This document shows, one piece after another, positions 39,712-48,995 of a DNA stretch of 64,000 bases. The position numbers and the translations under genes are program-made. The number at the start of each line of letters is the position of its first letter. The stretch's first letter is position 1. The notes under the pieces were generated by a model. It worked only from the letters and a program-made list of their open reading frames with translations, ran no database searches and was not told where the DNA came from. This DNA is from an uncultured Lachnospiraceae bacterium (GTDB taxonomy: Bacteria > Bacillota > Clostridia > Lachnospirales > Lachnospiraceae), in the NCBI GenBank assembly GCA_946414885.1, contig CAMKQH010000021.1, positions 1 through 64,000 on the forward strand, written 5' to 3'.

Positions 39712-40608
39712 ATGGAACGAAATAAGAATCAAAACAGAAGAAATCCATGGGGAATCATTGCCGTGGTATTGGCGTTAGGCGCTTGCGTCTGCATAGGTTT
39801 TCTGATCAAGACGGCGATAGACAGCAAGAGAAGAGCCGATGAAATGTCCGATCTTGTGAAAGTCATAACGGGTACGGAGATCGACGTGACTTCATCTGAC
39901 ACCCCGCAAAGCTCTGAAAGTACTTCGACGAGCGATGGCGTGGAACCGACGGCGACGCCGGAACCGGTAGATCCCTTTGAGGAAAGCCTCCGGCTTGCTG
40001 AAGAGGCAGGAGCACCCATTCCTGATCTTGAAGTCGACCTGGAAAATTTGCAGAAAACCGTAAATGCTGACATCTATGCATGGATCTACGTGCCTGGAAC
40101 GAAAGTGAATTATCCCATTTTACAGCATCCGACGGATGATTCTTATTATTTGAACTATAATCTTGACGGAAGCAAGGGTTATCCAGGCTGCATCTATTCA
40201 GAAAAGACTTACAATAACAAAGAGTTTACGGATCACAACACGGTTCTCTACGGCCACAACATGAAAAACGGAACAATGTTTGGCAGCCTTCACAGGTATG
40301 AGGATGAAGAATTCTTTAACGAGAACCGATATATATACGTATATACGCAGGAAAAATTGTTGGTTTACAAGATTTTCGCCGCATACGTCCACAGCAATGA
40401 ACATTTGCTGTACAATCATAATTTTGATCTTCCGGAAATGGCGGCGCTCTATTTTGAGACAGTAAGAACGGAGCGTAACATGAACCGGATTTATGATGAC
40501 AGTATGGAACTGAACGGCGAAGAGTATTTTATAACGTTATCCACTTGTATCAATAATAAACCTGAGAATCGCTTTTTGGTGCAGGGAGTATTGATCAATG
40601 AAGAGTAG
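39712..40608 (+). CDS. class B sortase
   Basis: DIYAWIYVPGTKVNYPILQHPTDDSYYLNYNLDG; VLYGHNMKNGTMFG; catalytic LSTCINNKPENRFLVQGVL; paralog of the sortase at 24704. Confidence 0.9.
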   Translation: MERNKNQNRRNPWGIIAVVLALGACVCIGFLIKTAIDSKRRADEMSDLVKVITGTEIDVTSSDTPQSSESTSTSDGVEPTATPEPVDPFEESLRLAEEAGAPIPDLEVDLENLQKTVNADIYAWIYVPGTKVNYPILQHPTDDSYYLNYNLDGSKGYPGCIYSEKTYNNKEFTDHNTVLYGHNMKNGTMFGSLHRYEDEEFFNENRYIYVYTQEKLLVYKIFAAYVHSNEHLLYNHNFDLPEMAALYFETVRTERNMNRIYDDSMELNGEEYFITLSTCINNKPENRFLVQGVLINEE

Positions 40609-41716
40609 TTTTAAGATTCGCCGCAGCGTCCTAAAGTTCTTAATGTGGCTCATTATCATATGCGTCATTGGCTTTATGGTTTTTTTGGGACTTAGGATAT
40701 CTGGTAAAAACAGGTTGTATCGCAAAAGCGAAAACAAGAGACCAGACATGAACGTGGCAATGGCCGATTGGGCCTTGGAAGAAAGTAATAACCCTGAAAC
40801 GCCGTCGGAGTCGGTTCCCTTGATCCAGATTGACGAAGACAATGACAACTGGGAAGAGGGAGACATCCGCTATAAGGGCGTTCACTATCGATATAATGAC
40901 GAAATGCTTACGTTCCTGTTCCTTGGCATTGACAAAAATGGAACGGTGAAGGAAGCAAAGAATTCCGTGGACGGCGGACAATCAGACGCGATTTTCTTGT
41001 TGGCCCTGAATCCTAAGACCATGGAAGCGTCAGTCATAGGCGTCAATCGCGACACCATCACGGACATTGACATGTATTCACAAAACGGTACTTTCCTTGG
41101 AACCGTACAGGCGCAGCTCACGTTGCAGCATGGATACGGCGACGGAAAAGAGCTAAGTTGTGAAAGAAGTGTTGCAGCCGTATCAAAATTGTTTTATAAT
41201 TTACCCATTCATGGGTATTGTGCCATTAACTACGGAGCCATTCCTAAGATCAATGATGCGGTAGGCGGCGTTGAATTAGTCGCATTAGAGGATATTGGCA
41301 ATGCCAATAAATTGGTTTTCAAGGAAGGCCAAAAGGTTCATCTGAAAGGCGATCAGGCCGTTGTGTATCTTAGGTCTCGTGACTGTACCAGCTTTGGCAG
41401 TGCAGGACGAAGGACGGAGAGGCAAAAACAGTATTTGCTTGCATATGCCGACACGGCGAAGAAAGCCGTGAAAAAAGACGTATCTTTGCTAGTTACGTTA
41501 TACAACACCATCAAACAATACATGGTGACGGACGTGACAATAGATGAGATAAGCTATTTCTCGACGCAGGTTGATGATTATAAATTTGACAAAGAGAACA
41601 TGTTTTCCGTTCCCGGTGAGACCGAGATGGGAGAGAAGTTTGAAGAGTTCCACGTCGATGAAAAAGGCATGTATGAATTGATCCTGAAAGTATTCTATGA
41701 AGTGATCGAAGACTAA
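40598..41716 (+). CDS. LytR-CpsA-Psr (LCP) family protein
   Basis: N-term TM; GGQSDAIFLLALNPKTMEASVIGVNRDT; LRSRDCTSFGSAGRRTERQKQYLLA. Confidence 0.88.
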   Translation: MKSSFKIRRSVLKFLMWLIIICVIGFMVFLGLRISGKNRLYRKSENKRPDMNVAMADWALEESNNPETPSESVPLIQIDEDNDNWEEGDIRYKGVHYRYNDEMLTFLFLGIDKNGTVKEAKNSVDGGQSDAIFLLALNPKTMEASVIGVNRDTITDIDMYSQNGTFLGTVQAQLTLQHGYGDGKELSCERSVAAVSKLFYNLPIHGYCAINYGAIPKINDAVGGVELVALEDIGNANKLVFKEGQKVHLKGDQAVVYLRSRDCTSFGSAGRRTERQKQYLLAYADTAKKAVKKDVSLLVTLYNTIKQYMVTDVTIDEISYFSTQVDDYKFDKENMFSVPGETEMGEKFEEFHVDEKGMYELILKVFYEVIED

Positions 41717-41795
41717 AGGGATCCCAATTATTCCGGTATTAGGCCGCAAGGCTTGATATAACCACATGATTCTTAAAGAAAGGAGGACCAATCCA

Positions 41796-42386
41796 ATGAA
41801 AAAGTTTATGAGAACGATTGCTCTTACCGTTGCAGCCGTATTAGTATTTGGCATGACGGTAATGGCAGCCGGCAGTACCACGACGACCACCACCGATGCT
41901 AACCAGCAGCTTGCTACGCAGATTGCTCAGGATAACATCGACATGAACTACACCGCTACCGGTGCTAAGTTTGATGGCCTTAAGCCTGACTGGCTTGCTC
42001 GTGCAAGAAAGTATGCTGCTGATCATGGCCTTGGCGAGATCTATACGGTTTCCAACATCACCCATGACGGCCCTGCTACCGTTTCCTTCAGAAGCAAATA
42101 TGCTTCTGCCAATGGTGAGTATTATATGCTTCACTACATCGGCAAGGACTGGCAGAACGATGCTGCATACGATCCTGAAGCTTGGGTAGTAATTCCTGTT
42201 ACCAACAATAACGGAACTCTTACCTTCAGCTCCGATACCTTCTCACCTTTCGCTTTAGGTAAGGGCGCAGCTAAGGCTGTTGTTGCTCCTAAGACCGGTG
42301 AGGTTATCGCTATTTCTGCAATCCTTGCTATGCTGATGATGGCAGGTGCAGTTGTTTGCGCAAAGAAGGCTCGCCTTCAGAAATAA
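41796..42386 (+). CDS. secreted protein with PKTG-type C-terminal sorting signal
   Basis: Signal peptide MKKFMRTIALTVAAVLVFGMTVMAAG; C-term APKTGEVIAISAILAMLMMAGAVVCAKKARLQK. SD AAAGGAGGA before ATG 41796. Confidence 0.85.
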   Translation: MKKFMRTIALTVAAVLVFGMTVMAAGSTTTTTTDANQQLATQIAQDNIDMNYTATGAKFDGLKPDWLARARKYAADHGLGEIYTVSNITHDGPATVSFRSKYASANGEYYMLHYIGKDWQNDAAYDPEAWVVIPVTNNNGTLTFSSDTFSPFALGKGAAKAVVAPKTGEVIAISAILAMLMMAGAVVCAKKARLQK

Positions 42387-42531
42387 TAAAGGATGTTTAT
42401 CATTCTTTGTGATTAATCATGCATGATTAGTTAAATAATTTTTATAGTATTACCAAGAACTTCTTTTTGACATGTGGTTTTCTTGTGGAGTCAGGACGGG
42501 CAACCGTTTTGGCTCCACGGGATAAAAAGAC

Positions 42532-42560
42532 TTGACAATTTCGCGGTTATTCATTAGAAT
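42532..42560 (+). promoter_or_regulatory. Promoter of T-box/pheST (TTGACA-17-TAGAAT)
   Basis: -35 42532-42537, -10 42555-42560. Confidence 0.7.
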
Positions 42561-42566
42561 ACCATC

Positions 42567-42870
42567 ATATATAGGCGATGAAGGTGCAAACAGACCGTTA
42601 AGGTCGCCGTAGGAACTCATTTTCCTAAACGGATCAGAGAGGGGATGCCACCGGCTGAAAGCTTCCCAGGTAAAGATGAGATTTCGAATTTCCCACCGGA
42701 GCTGCTTCGATGAAGGTCGTAAGACGGATAGTTGAAGCCGGAAGCGTCCGTTATCCGCAACAGAGCGTCTGATCCATGGATTTTTCCGAAGCGATCAGGA
42801 AGCAGGGTGGTACCGCGTAGAAATAGTTACGTCCCTTACACAGAATGACTGTGCAGGGGATTTTTTATTT
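42567..42870 (+). promoter_or_regulatory. T-box riboswitch leader upstream of pheS (presumably tRNA-Phe)
   Basis: Conserved T-box AGGGTGGTACCGCG at 42804-42817; terminator CCCTTACACAG-aatga-CTGTGCAGGGG followed by ATTTTTTA. The specifier codon could not be assigned by eye. Confidence 0.92.
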
Positions 42871-42941
42871 GGGAAAAAAGCGTCCGCATGGCTGCGTAAT
42901 GGCAGAACGGGCGGTTGTAAGGATAAAAGGAGGAAAGAAGC

Positions 42942-43970
42942 ATGAGCGAGAGATTTGACGAGATCAAACAGGAGATTTTGGATGGCATTGGCGGACTTGC
43001 TAGTTCTAAGGCCGTATATGAATTCAAAAAGCAGTTTTTGGATTCTAAAGCCGGCAAGATCGGTCTTCTGATGAAGGAGATGAAAAACATTGCGCCAGAG
43101 GAGCGAGCAAGCTTTGGCAAGGGCGTAAACGATCTGAAGGAATGGGCACAGCAACGCTTTACGGATCTGGATGAAATGATCAAGGCGAAGGAACTCGAGC
43201 ATCGTTATGAGCAGGAAAGGATTGACGTGACGGAGCCCGGTGCGGAGATGAAATCTGGCAACCTGCATCCCATTACCCAGATGAGAAACGAGATCATCGA
43301 CGTATTCTCTGGCATGGGTTTCGAAGTGTTTGAGAATAAAGAGATCGAGAATGATTATTATAATTTCACCGCGTTGAATACGCCCAAGGATCATCCCGCA
43401 AGAGACATGCAGGATACGTTTTATCTCTCGCCGGAATTCCTGCTGGCTACGCAAACTTCCGCGGCGCAGATCCATACCATGGAAGCAAAGAAGCCTCCGA
43501 TCAAGATCCTTTGCCCCGGTAAGGTATTCCGTTCAGATGACGATGCAACGCATTCACCCATGTTCCATCAGATGGAAGGCTTGGTCGTTGACAAGAAGAT
43601 TACGCTTTGCGACTTAAAGGGCATGCTGGACGTGTTTGTGCAGAAGATTTACGGCGAAGGTACGACGACCAGACTGCGTCCTTCCTATTTCCCGTTCACG
43701 GAGCCTTCCGTTGAGGTGGACGTCAGCTGCTTTGAATGCGGCGGAAAGGGATGTAAGCTTTGCAAGGGGACGGGCTGGATTGAGATCCTTGGTGCCGGCA
43801 TTGTAAACCGCAAGGTATTACAGAACTGCGGAATCGATCCCGATGAGTACAGCGGCCTGGCATTTGGCATTGGCCTGGAGCGTGCCACCATGCTGAAATA
43901 CGGCATCAACAACATCAAGCTGTTGTTCGAGTCTGACATTAAGGTGCTCGAGCAGATCGATAATAATTAG
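42942..43970 (+). CDS. pheS: phenylalanyl-tRNA synthetase alpha subunit
   Basis: [71 protein letters not shown]. Confidence 0.97.
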   Translation: MSERFDEIKQEILDGIGGLASSKAVYEFKKQFLDSKAGKIGLLMKEMKNIAPEERASFGKGVNDLKEWAQQRFTDLDEMIKAKELEHRYEQERIDVTEPGAEMKSGNLHPITQMRNEIIDVFSGMGFEVFENKEIENDYYNFTALNTPKDHPARDMQDTFYLSPEFLLATQTSAAQIHTMEAKKPPIKILCPGKVFRSDDDATHSPMFHQMEGLVVDKKITLCDLKGMLDVFVQKIYGEGTTTRLRPSYFPFTEPSVEVDVSCFECGGKGCKLCKGTGWIEILGAGIVNRKVLQNCGIDPDEYSGLAFGIGLERATMLKYGINNIKLLFESDIKVLEQIDNN

Positions 43971-43996
43971 GATGCGGAATATAGGAGGATAAAGAC

Positions 43997-46417
43997 ATGT
44001 TAGTGCCGCTTAGTTGGTTAAAAGAATACGTGGACGTGAACGTTAGCGCCGAGGAGCTGGAAAAGAAGCTTTTCTCCTGCGGCTTTGAAGTAGAGGAATT
44101 AAAGGAAGTTGGCAAGGACGTAAGCAACGTGGTTGTTGGATACGTGGAAGAGTGCGAGCCCATTCCCGAGACGCATTTGCACGTTTGCAAGGTTAATGCA
44201 GGCAGTCACGGAACCTTTCAGGTATGTTGCGGCGCGGATAACGTACAGGCAGGCGGAAAGTATCCCGTAGCGCTTGTAGGTGCATCCGTATATGCTACCG
44301 CAAAGGATCATAAGACCGTGGAAGGCGTGATGACGATCAAGAAGGGAAAGCTTCGCGGATATGATTCCGAGGGCATGCTTTGTTCCGGCGTGGAGCTTGG
44401 CGTATCCGAGGACATGTTCCCGGGAGCTGGATATAATGGACTTCTGGTACTTCCTGAGGATGCGGAAGTTGGCGCAGACGTAAAGCCGATCCTTGGATTG
44501 GATGACTACGTGTTTGACGTATCCATCACCGCAAACAGACCGGATTGTCAGAGCATTCTGGGCCTTGCCAGGGAGGTTGCTGCCGTATTGGATCTGCCCT
44601 TAAAGGAGCCATCTTACGAATATCATGAGACGGAAGTAAAGAAGGATGGATTTACCGTAAGCGTTACCGCTCCGGAGCTCTGCCCTAGATATATCGGACA
44701 TTACGTATATGACGTTCAGATCGGAGAGTCTCCTCTTTGGATGAAGAGAAGACTTGCCCTGGTTGGCCAGGCCTCCATTTCCAACATTGTAGACATTACA
44801 AATTACGTAATGCTGGAACAGGGTCAGCCCATGCATGCATTCGACAGCGAATATATTGAGGGTAATGCCATTTGCGTGCGCAGGGCCGGAGAAGGCGAGA
44901 AGATTACGACGCTTGACGAGCAGGAATATACTTTGAATCCCAACAATCTGGTCATTTGTGACGGCGTAAAGCCCGTGGCACTAGCCGGCGTGATGGGCGG
45001 CCTGAATTCCGAGATCCGCGATACGACGAAGGCCGTATTGTTTGAGTCCGCTAAGTTTGCAAGGGACAACATCCGCAAGACGGCCAGGGCGCTTGGAAAG
45101 CGTACGGACGCGAGTGCGAAATACGAAAAGGGCGTTGACGAGTATTCCACCGTTCATGCCATGAAGAGAGCGCTTCATTTGATCGAGGAGCTCGGCTGCG
45201 GTAAGGTATCCTCCACCCACGTGGACGTTAACACCGGCAATTCCATCGATCCATGGGAGATGAAGGTTAGCCTTAAGAAGGTGAACGACGTGCTCGGCAT
45301 TGAAGTGCCTGCCCGGGACGTGCTTCACATTTTGAATAATTTGAATTTTGCACCGGAAGTAAACGGTGACGAGCTTACGATCCACGTTCCCGCGTACCGT
45401 GAGGACATGGATTCTTATCCCGACGTTGCGGAGGAAGTGATCCGCATGTACGGATATGAGCACGTAAAGCCCACCTTCATGCCGGATGCGCTGGTGACGA
45501 CCGGCGGCATGAACGCAAAGCAGAGAAGAGAGCTGAAGCTCAAGAAGGATCTTTGCACGACGGGTGCGTATGAGTGCATCCATTATTCCTTCTTCTCGCC
45601 CTCGGATCTTGATCTTTTAAGACTTCCCAAGAGTGCTCCGGAGCGCCGGGCCATTAGGATCTTAAATCCGATCAACGAAGAGCTTTCTTTGATGAGAACG
45701 ACCCTGGCAGCCTCCATGTTGAATGCCATCAGCCGCAATCAAAAGAAGGGAAATCTCTCCGGAAGATTATATGAGATCGGCAAGAAATTCATCGCGAAGG
45801 AGCTTCCGCTGACGGATTATCCTGATGAGCGTGAAACCCTTTGCATCGGTATCTTTGGCGAGGCGGAAAGCTTCTTCACCTTAAAGGGTATGGCTCAGAA
45901 GGTTGCGGAAAGCCTGTACGTGAAATTTGATTACGTGCCAGGTAAGGTAAGTTTCCTTCATCCTTATCAGACGGCTACGATCCTTTGTAACGGAACCGAG
46001 ATCGGATACCTTGGAAAGGTGGCATATCCCGTTGCCGAGAAGCTGGATTTAAGAACGGATGCATATCTTTTGGAGATCGACCTAAAGACTCTTGGCGCGC
46101 TGCCGGCAGGAAAGGCAAGCTTTGAGCCTCTTCCGAAGTTCCCCGGCGAGAGCCGTGACCTTGCCCTTGTCATGAACAAGGAGATCACCTGCGGTCAGGT
46201 GGAGGATTGCATCCAGAAGAGCTGCCAGTACGTAAAGGGCATCAAGCTGTTCGACAAGTATGAAGGCGCACCGATCCCTCCGACGAAGAAGAGCATGGCC
46301 TTCACCATCGACTTCGTTCCCGGACAGGAGCCCTTCGAGGCGGATTCCGTTGATCATTTCGTAAAGAAAATCCTTAAGAACTTAAAGAATCAGTTAGACA
46401 TTGACCTTAGAAGCTAA
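43997..46417 (+). CDS. pheT: phenylalanyl-tRNA synthetase beta subunit
   Basis: VPLSWLKEYVDVNVSAEELEKKL; tRNA-binding domain HLHVCKVNAG; FDVSITANRPDCQSILGLAREVAAV; C-term anticodon-binding domain. Confidence 0.97.
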   Translation: MLVPLSWLKEYVDVNVSAEELEKKLFSCGFEVEELKEVGKDVSNVVVGYVEECEPIPETHLHVCKVNAGSHGTFQVCCGADNVQAGGKYPVALVGASVYATAKDHKTVEGVMTIKKGKLRGYDSEGMLCSGVELGVSEDMFPGAGYNGLLVLPEDAEVGADVKPILGLDDYVFDVSITANRPDCQSILGLAREVAAVLDLPLKEPSYEYHETEVKKDGFTVSVTAPELCPRYIGHYVYDVQIGESPLWMKRRLALVGQASISNIVDITNYVMLEQGQPMHAFDSEYIEGNAICVRRAGEGEKITTLDEQEYTLNPNNLVICDGVKPVALAGVMGGLNSEIRDTTKAVLFESAKFARDNIRKTARALGKRTDASAKYEKGVDEYSTVHAMKRALHLIEELGCGKVSSTHVDVNTGNSIDPWEMKVSLKKVNDVLGIEVPARDVLHILNNLNFAPEVNGDELTIHVPAYREDMDSYPDVAEEVIRMYGYEHVKPTFMPDALVTTGGMNAKQRRELKLKKDLCTTGAYECIHYSFFSPSDLDLLRLPKSAPERRAIRILNPINEELSLMRTTLAASMLNAISRNQKKGNLSGRLYEIGKKFIAKELPLTDYPDERETLCIGIFGEAESFFTLKGMAQKVAESLYVKFDYVPGKVSFLHPYQTATILCNGTEIGYLGKVAYPVAEKLDLRTDAYLLEIDLKTLGALPAGKASFEPLPKFPGESRDLALVMNKEITCGQVEDCIQKSCQYVKGIKLFDKYEGAPIPPTKKSMAFTIDFVPGQEPFEADSVDHFVKKILKNLKNQLDIDLRS

Positions 46418-46427
46418 TAAAGTATCC

Positions 46428-46468
46428 AAAATGCCTCTCCGGAGATCCCTCCGGGGAGGCATTTTCTT
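46428..46468 (+). terminator. Rho-independent terminator after pheT
   Basis: AAAATGCCTCTCCGG...CCGGGGAGGCATTTT. Confidence 0.85.
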
Positions 46469-46555
46469 AAGGGAATATTCATTTGCTTATTTCAATGAAA
46501 TATTGTATAATAACCATGTTTATGCACGGAGCTATATTGACAAGGACGTGACGGG

Positions 46556-48292
46556 ATGAAGAAGACGAATGCCTCGGTTTGTGGCCTCACGATCGATAAG
46601 CTTCTTCCTTTGATCCATTTTTTGGCATCATTTCTTTATGAGCGAAGCATACTGCTGTTTCGGCCGGAAAAGAACACGGTTGCCGCATATGCAAAGAGCC
46701 TGCGGTACAGTGATCTGTTTGAGAGGATCATGGGATATGCCTTATCCAAACTATTTGCCGCAATTATCATTTTTTTGATTTGGAAATTGATATTTTACGT
46801 CATTGACAATTGGAAGCAGAGCAGGATGATCCGGGCTTTTACCTGGTTCTTTTTCCTGGGGCTGCTTTGTTTGATTCTTTATTGTCCCGATGGGTTTATC
46901 CGAAGCGCGGACAACTACGTGACGTATTCCTACGCCATTCGTTTTTTCCCGGAATATTGGCACAATGCTTATTCCAGCATTATGTTTTGCGCATGCCTTA
47001 TGACGGCTCCGCATCCGTTTGCAATCTCCGTCATCCAGTGGCTGGCATTTGTTTTTGACCTGGCTTACTTGTGGCATCGCTTAGACGAGTGCCCGAAAGT
47101 GGTATCGAAGGCAAAGTGGTTTTCCTTTTTGATCTTTGCGCTTCCGGGAACCATTGTGATGATCACGGATCCCTATCGCACGGAGATCTATGCGCTTTTG
47201 TGCATTTACTACGTGACGGTGATATTGTTTGACGTGGCGGAGGGAAAGCAGTTTTCAGCGCGCAGGCTGGTTTTTTGGGCGTTTTTAAGTGCGCTGGTGG
47301 CCGTTTGGAGATCGGAAGGGATCATTTTGGGTGGCCTTGGCTTTATTGCCATTTTGCTGTTTGCTAACCGTTGCAAACTAAAGCAAGTTTTCCTTTTTGC
47401 AATCGTTTTCGTGATCGCCTTTGAAGTGACGTCGTTCCCGCAGAAGGTTGGCATGGAAAAGTATTACGGCAGTGATTATTCCATCATAAATTCGTTTCCG
47501 TTCCTACACAACGTGCTAAACCGTGAGGATTCCAATTTCGGCTACGACGGGGCGAAAGAGGATCTGGCAGCCATTGAGGCGGTGGTACCGATCGAGGTCA
47601 TCCAGGCATACGGAATGGATGGATACAGAAGATATAATTACTTAAACGGCAATAAAGACATTAATCAGTCCGTGGCGCCCATGGAACTGGGAAAAGCTTA
47701 CGTAAAGGCTTATTACCGGATCGTTCTTCACAATCCCGTCACTTACGTCCGGACGCAGCTTGGCATGTTAAAGGTGGTTTTGCGGCTTCGAACGGAGGAA
47801 TACATGGAGGGTTCCCGTGCGGTCCTGTCGCGTGATTATCCCAGTTGGGAGTTTCAGGCATGGGCGGACGGAAAGGAAGATTTCTTTTCGTATCCCGGTG
47901 TTCAGAGCTGGTCGGATTGGTCCGCAAGAAAGGCTTTTGCCGATGGAATGACGAATCTGGTAAAGACGCTGGAACAGTTCTTTATCAAGATCTACCTGGT
48001 TACTTTCTTGGTATTCCTGATCCCGTTTTTGGACGGCGTGATCTTCCTTAGGGAGTTGATCGCATTCCTGAGAATGCCGCGGAAGGAAAAGAATCTGCAG
48101 AGCTTATTCTTTGCGTTTATGACTATGATGCTGCTGGGACAGTTTGCCGCGATCGCGCTTGTCATGCCGGCAGGTATCTTATATTATTTTAGTGCAGTTT
48201 ATTTTTGTTCTTTTGCATTACAATGCTTATATTTTGGAAAATGGCTTTGTGACCGGAAGACGGCGAAAGACCATTTGGGAGGAAGAAAATGA
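46556..48292 (+). CDS. polytopic membrane protein, GT-C-like (uncharacterised)
   Basis: 578 aa, many TM segments; paralogous to 48996-50717 (shared SIINSFPFLHNVLNREDSN, EDLAAIEAVVPIE, MDGYRRYN, YYRIVLHNPVTYVRTQ). Confidence 0.75.
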   Translation: MKKTNASVCGLTIDKLLPLIHFLASFLYERSILLFRPEKNTVAAYAKSLRYSDLFERIMGYALSKLFAAIIIFLIWKLIFYVIDNWKQSRMIRAFTWFFFLGLLCLILYCPDGFIRSADNYVTYSYAIRFFPEYWHNAYSSIMFCACLMTAPHPFAISVIQWLAFVFDLAYLWHRLDECPKVVSKAKWFSFLIFALPGTIVMITDPYRTEIYALLCIYYVTVILFDVAEGKQFSARRLVFWAFLSALVAVWRSEGIILGGLGFIAILLFANRCKLKQVFLFAIVFVIAFEVTSFPQKVGMEKYYGSDYSIINSFPFLHNVLNREDSNFGYDGAKEDLAAIEAVVPIEVIQAYGMDGYRRYNYLNGNKDINQSVAPMELGKAYVKAYYRIVLHNPVTYVRTQLGMLKVVLRLRTEEYMEGSRAVLSRDYPSWEFQAWADGKEDFFSYPGVQSWSDWSARKAFADGMTNLVKTLEQFFIKIYLVTFLVFLIPFLDGVIFLRELIAFLRMPRKEKNLQSLFFAFMTMMLLGQFAAIALVMPAGILYYFSAVYFCSFALQCLYFGKWLCDRKTAKDHLGGRK

Positions 48293-48978
48293 AATTAGCG
48301 CTCTGTTTGTTAACCTGGAATGAGATCGAAGGATGTAAGCACGACGTGCCTTTGATCGACCGCAGTCAGTTTGATGAGATTTATTGCATTGACGGCGGAA
48401 GCACGGATGGCACGGTGGAATACTTGGAAGAGCAGGGGATCACCGTTTATCCCCAGAGCGCAAAGGGATTAAATCAGGCATGTAAGGACGGAGCAGCACA
48501 TTGTCATTGTGACGCGTTTGTTTTCTTTCATCCGAAGGGAAGCATTCCGGTGGAGGATACCTATCGCTTCCGGAAGTTTTATGAGGAAGGTTATGAATTC
48601 GTCGTTGGCAGCCGCATGATGAAGGGCGCCAGAAACGAAGAGGACGGCAAGCTGATCAAGCCCAGAAAGTGGTTTGTTTTATGCCTTGGCCTTGCGGCAA
48701 AGATCTTGTTTAAGAGAGAAGGAAATACGGTCTGGGACACGCTTCACGGATTCCGCGGCATGACGGTGGACGCCTTCAACCGCTGTGAGATCACGGACAT
48801 GTCTCCCTCCATTGACATTGAAATGGTATGCCGCAGCTATAAGCTTCACCTTAAGCGCATTGAATTCCCGACGACGGAGAGCGCAAGAATTTCCGGAGAA
48901 AGCCATTTCAAGGCATTTGCGACTGGGAAAAAGCTGCTCAAATATTTATGGTTTGAGATAAGAAGAGGACTCAAGTGA
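48289..48978 (+). CDS. family 2 glycosyltransferase
   Basis: LALCLLTWNEIEGCKHDVPLIDRSQFDEIYCIDGGSTDGTVEYLEEQGI; VVGSRMMKGARNEEDGKL. Confidence 0.88.
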   Translation: MKLALCLLTWNEIEGCKHDVPLIDRSQFDEIYCIDGGSTDGTVEYLEEQGITVYPQSAKGLNQACKDGAAHCHCDAFVFFHPKGSIPVEDTYRFRKFYEEGYEFVVGSRMMKGARNEEDGKLIKPRKWFVLCLGLAAKILFKREGNTVWDTLHGFRGMTVDAFNRCEITDMSPSIDIEMVCRSYKLHLKRIEFPTTESARISGESHFKAFATGKKLLKYLWFEIRRGLK

Positions 48979-48995
48979 TCATTTGAGAAAGGACT

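Noticed and set aside
42795-43475. 226-aa minus-strand ORF across the T-box terminator and pheS
   Set aside because: Overlaps a clear T-box and pheS coding sequence.
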